From positions 1 through 64,000 of the forward strand of contig JARBTJ010000011.1 in assembly GCA_029240245.1 (NCBI GenBank): DNA of 64,000 nt, given 5' to 3'. The position numbers and the translations under genes are program-made. Shown in pieces: positions 60,505 to 64,000 of this stretch (its first letter is position 1; each line of letters begins with the position of its first letter). Under the pieces are notes generated by a model, which was not told the origin of the DNA, made no database searches, and saw only the letters and a program-made list of their open reading frames with translations. The DNA is from Herbinix sp. (GTDB lineage Bacteria; Bacillota; Clostridia; Lachnospirales; Lachnospiraceae).

Positions 60505-60558
60505 GTTAAGGGGGCTTTTACAATAGCTTAGGCTATGGAATAAAAGCCCCTTTTTTAG
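60505..60558 (+). terminator. Intrinsic terminator downstream of ileS
   Basis: AAGGGGGCTTTTA...TAAAAGCCCCTTTTTT. Confidence 0.85.
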
Positions 60559-60601
60559 CGGATAACAATTTTTATCAAGAATAAAGAACAGAGGTTTATC
60601 G

Positions 60602-62047
60602 ATGGAGAAAAGTAGTTTTGAGGATTTTCAATTATGTAATGAAATAAAAGAAGCACTAAAAGGGCTTGGATATACACAACCTACGGAGGTACAAGCTAAG
60701 GTCATACCCTTGGTGTTGTCACAAAAGGATCTAATCGTAAAATCCCAGACAGGTAGCGGAAAGACAGCAGCTTATGGAATTCCCATATGTGAGAGTATCG
60801 ATTGGCTTGAAAACAAACCACAGGCTCTTATATTAACGCCAACCAGAGAACTGGCCGTCCAAGTAACCGAGGACATAACCAATCTGGGGCGATTGAAACG
60901 GATCAATGCAATTGCTGTTTACGGCAGACATTCGTTTGACTTACAAAAAACTCAGTTAAAGCAAAAAACCCATGTGGTTGTAGGAACACCGGGACGATTA
61001 TTGGACCACATGGAGCGAGGTACCATTCATTTAGGCAGAATTAAGTATCTTGTCATTGATGAGGCCGATGAAATGTTAACCATGGGTTTTATTGATCAAG
61101 TGGAAGCAATCATAAAAAAATTGCCCAAAGAGCGGTTAACGATGCTGTTTTCGGCAACACTTCCGGAGCGGGTAAAAGCATTAGCACAAAATTATATGAT
61201 TACACCGGTAGAAATAGAGATAAATCCAACTAACATGACAACAGGGGAGATCAGCCACGCGGTCTATAAAATAGAGGAGCATGAGAAAATGGCGCTTCTT
61301 AATGCTGTGGAGGTTGTAGAGAATCCGAACAGCTGTATCATTTTCTGCGGGACAAAGGACCGGGTGGATACAGTTTATAAGTACTTATCCGGTCTTAAAT
61401 ATCGCTGTGATCGAATCCATGGAGGCATGGAGCAAAGGGACAGGCTTGAGGTTATGACAAGGTTTCGCAGGGGTGAATTCCGATATTTGATAGCTACGGA
61501 TGTAGCTGCAAGAGGTATTGATATTGAAAATATCAGTTTGATTGTAAATTATGATATTCCACTGAAAAAGGAAGTCTATGTGCACCGTACCGGAAGAACC
61601 GGAAGAGCAGGTTTCAATGGGAAAGCCATTACTTTTGCTACACCGAGGGAGAGTGGTTACTTGAAACAAATCGAAGAATACATCGGTTTTCAGATAAACT
61701 GTTTGGTTCCTCCCACTGAGACGGAGATTTCCGATAAAAAGGAAGTATTTGATCTAAAAATGAGGGACAGACCCACACTTAAGAAATCGAAGGGCGATCA
61801 ATTAAATCAAGAGATTATGAAGCTGCGATTTAACGGAGGGAAGAAAAAGAAGCTGAGAGCGACTAATTTTGTCGGGGTAATTTCGAATTTGGAGGGAATA
61901 ACGGCCGAAGATATTGGAATTATTACCATTATGGAGACTTATTCCTATGTTGAGATTCTTCACGGAAAAGGAGCAAGGGTATTAGAGGCTTTGAAAACTA
62001 CCACAATCAATGGGAAGCAGTTAAAGGTATCCGTTGCCAATAAATAA
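60602..62047 (+). CDS. DEAD-box RNA helicase with DbpA-like RNA-binding domain
   Basis: Q motif, [38 protein letters not shown]-terminal DbpA RRM-like domain. Confidence 0.93.
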   Translation: MEKSSFEDFQLCNEIKEALKGLGYTQPTEVQAKVIPLVLSQKDLIVKSQTGSGKTAAYGIPICESIDWLENKPQALILTPTRELAVQVTEDITNLGRLKRINAIAVYGRHSFDLQKTQLKQKTHVVVGTPGRLLDHMERGTIHLGRIKYLVIDEADEMLTMGFIDQVEAIIKKLPKERLTMLFSATLPERVKALAQNYMITPVEIEINPTNMTTGEISHAVYKIEEHEKMALLNAVEVVENPNSCIIFCGTKDRVDTVYKYLSGLKYRCDRIHGGMEQRDRLEVMTRFRRGEFRYLIATDVAARGIDIENISLIVNYDIPLKKEVYVHRTGRTGRAGFNGKAITFATPRESGYLKQIEEYIGFQINCLVPPTETEISDKKEVFDLKMRDRPTLKKSKGDQLNQEIMKLRFNGGKKKKLRATNFVGVISNLEGITAEDIGIITIMETYSYVEILHGKGARVLEALKTTTINGKQLKVSVANK

Positions 62048-62230
62048 AAAGAGCAATAGCATAATGGATTGACATATAGCAAGAAACAGGTTAACGAAAA
62101 AATAGATTGAATTTTGATTGTATTATATGGAAGAAATAGAAAATATCTGTTATAATTTTGAACAGAATACTAATATGACATACTGTTGTCAGGTTAAATA
62201 TGTTAATCTTAACGAAACTGGTGATAAATT

Positions 62231-63247
62231 ATGAAGTTAAACAGACTGTTTGAAATAACAACCATTCTCTTAAATAAGCGTACGGTTACTGCGGCGGAGT
62301 TGGCGAAGCGCTTTGAGGTATCAACCCGTACCATATACCGGGATATCGACGTACTCTCTGCCTCCGGAGTTCCGGTATATGCAACGCAGGGTACCAATGG
62401 TGGGATTTCTATTCTGGAGGAATATACAGTCAACCGTACTGCGCTATCCGATGTGGAAAAGGAGAGCATTTTATTTGCACTACAGTCCTTACAGGCCACA
62501 AAGTATCCGGAGATTGAAACGGTAATCGAAAAGCTGGGCAGTATATTTAAAAATACTGCCACCAACTGGATTTCCATTGATTTTTCACCTTGGGGAGCGA
62601 ATCCGAATGCAAATAATAAATTCATTGATATCAAGAATGCAATACTACAGTCTAAGGTGATAGAGATTGAATATATCAATTCGATCAACGATCGAAGCAA
62701 ACGAAAAATAATGCCGCTACGTCTTATCTTTAAATCACAGGCCTGGTATTTGTGGGGGTATTGTTTTGTCAAGAAGGATTATCGGACCTTTCGAATTTCG
62801 AGGATCCGGCAAGTTATCATAACGGACAAAACCTTTGACCGGAGTCGTATTCCTGCAATCGAGGATAAATCGATGGAAACCTTTATTGAAAAATCCAGAG
62901 ACAAGGCAGCCGAAGACGGCAATCATACCCTCCATACCCCGAATGAAATAGCGGAAAATGCTGTACGTGAAAAACGTGAGGAAAACCCAAGGATAGTAAC
63001 AATGACGCATCTTGTGTTAGAATTTACCCGGGAAGCAGTATCTCGTCTATGCGATGATTATGATGACGAGAGGATAATCGATAATGGTGATGGTACCTAC
63101 ACACTTGAGATAGACTTTCCGGAAGACGAGTGGGTGTACGGGTATATCTTAAGCTTCGGACCGTTTGTTAAGGTAATTGAACCGGCACATATAAGGGATA
63201 TTATCAAAGAAAAGTGCAAGAAATTGTTAGCTTATTATGATAATTAA
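62231..63247 (+). CDS. YafY-type HTH/WYL-domain transcriptional regulator
   Basis: N-terminal HTH_11 (AAELAKRFEVSTRTIYRDIDVLSASGVPVYATQGTNGGI) and WYL-like AWYLWGYCFVKKDYRTFRISRI. Confidence 0.9.
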   Translation: MKLNRLFEITTILLNKRTVTAAELAKRFEVSTRTIYRDIDVLSASGVPVYATQGTNGGISILEEYTVNRTALSDVEKESILFALQSLQATKYPEIETVIEKLGSIFKNTATNWISIDFSPWGANPNANNKFIDIKNAILQSKVIEIEYINSINDRSKRKIMPLRLIFKSQAWYLWGYCFVKKDYRTFRISRIRQVIITDKTFDRSRIPAIEDKSMETFIEKSRDKAAEDGNHTLHTPNEIAENAVREKREENPRIVTMTHLVLEFTREAVSRLCDDYDDERIIDNGDGTYTLEIDFPEDEWVYGYILSFGPFVKVIEPAHIRDIIKEKCKKLLAYYDN

Positions 63248-63274
63248 GAGCAAACGGTCAAGCAAGAGTTGGTT

Positions 63275-63529
63275 ATGGATCAGAATTTAAAGTTAAAAGT
63301 GAAAAAGGTACTTTCTTCCATTATAAACAGTGAGGCAAAGAACCTTGCAACTAGTGACCCTGGCTGTCAAAATCGCTGGAACAAAACCTGTAAGGCAGGA
63401 GTGCATTATGTGTATGAAGGAGAAGAGCGTTGGCACTGCGGCTGCTGCTCGTCAGCATTCTGGCTACATCCGGCGGTGACGGACATTCCACAGTATATAA
63501 AGCTGGTGGAGTTAGGTGGGAAAAAATAA
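63275..63529 (+). CDS. Small Cys-rich hypothetical protein
   Basis: 84-aa ORF from ATG 63275; CQNRWNKTC...WHCGCCSSAFWLHP. Confidence 0.55.
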   Translation: MDQNLKLKVKKVLSSIINSEAKNLATSDPGCQNRWNKTCKAGVHYVYEGEERWHCGCCSSAFWLHPAVTDIPQYIKLVELGGKK

Positions 63530-63924
63530 TAGATGGGGGAAACACGTTTCGTGTTTCTCCTGTTTTCGTTCCTGCGGAATAGACGGACATGTGGCTTTAT
63601 TTATCGATATATGCGCTCTATTTTTTAAGAATATCCATGGAGGTCTAATCAGAAAAACCTCATTTTGCCTTTACAATCCGGGCATAATATTATATAATTA
63701 TATTGTAAAATGGTAAAAAATGATAAATAAATTTGCACCATATTATATAAATAAACAAAAGATAACCTGTAATAATGTGTTATAATACCATTATTTCAAA
63801 AGATTACAATTGATTATATCAAATAGAGCAGGGTATTAGTGCGAATGAATCAATGTACCGATTCAAAACAACTCACTAGTACCCGCAAAGGCATAACGAT
63901 AATTTGTTGAAAGGATGGGAGCCT

Positions 63925-64000
63925 ATGAAATTAGTCTATGTGATTGTGCGTAAGATTGATAATAGTTATGTGACGGAAGCTTTAAATAAACAGGGTTTTT
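63925..64000 (+). CDS. Partial: PII-like cyclic-di-AMP receptor (DarA/YaaQ-like), truncated by window end
   Basis: MKLVYVIVRKIDNSYVTEALNKQGF N-terminus; RBS aaggatgggagcct. Confidence 0.6.
   Translation, partial: MKLVYVIVRKIDNSYVTEALNKQGF

Noticed and set aside
1-64000. CRISPR array, prophage, transposon/IS or toxin-antitoxin island
   Set aside because: No regular repeat-spacer array, integrase, transposase or phage structural ORFs found in the track or sequence

Overview
The window looks like chromosomal, mostly core-genome DNA from a spore-forming Clostridia (Lachnospiraceae-like) bacterium. This placement is inferred from gene content (spoIIR, CotS and YtvI families, DUF3794-LysM, Veg) and is not proven. 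It opens with an SRP RNA. It carries housekeeping genes (murA, metK, proS, cca, pgi, ispE, racE/murI, pncB, ileS, a DEAD-box helicase), two HD-GYP proteins, a two-component system, an azlCD-like pair, a NitT/TauT-like ABC operon and a heterodimeric ABC exporter. I saw no CRISPR array, prophage, transposase or tRNA gene. Recognisable cis-RNAs are a SAM-I riboswitch before metK and T-boxes before proS and ileS. The most interesting material is non-coding: (1) a two-mini-ORF, two-terminator leader before the heterodimeric ABC exporter (34393-34700), resembling ribosome-mediated attenuation; (2) an unassigned attenuator-like leader before a TM1266-like regulator and ABC operon (13021-13265); (3) a 120-bp near-palindromic element with an internal mini-hairpin in each arm (16256-16375); (4) four tandem degenerate repeats in the ileS leader that pair Shine-Dalgarno-like and anti-SD-like sequences (57041-57225); (5) a structured RNA candidate downstream of pgi (27650-27845). 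All structures were folded by eye and no searches were run.
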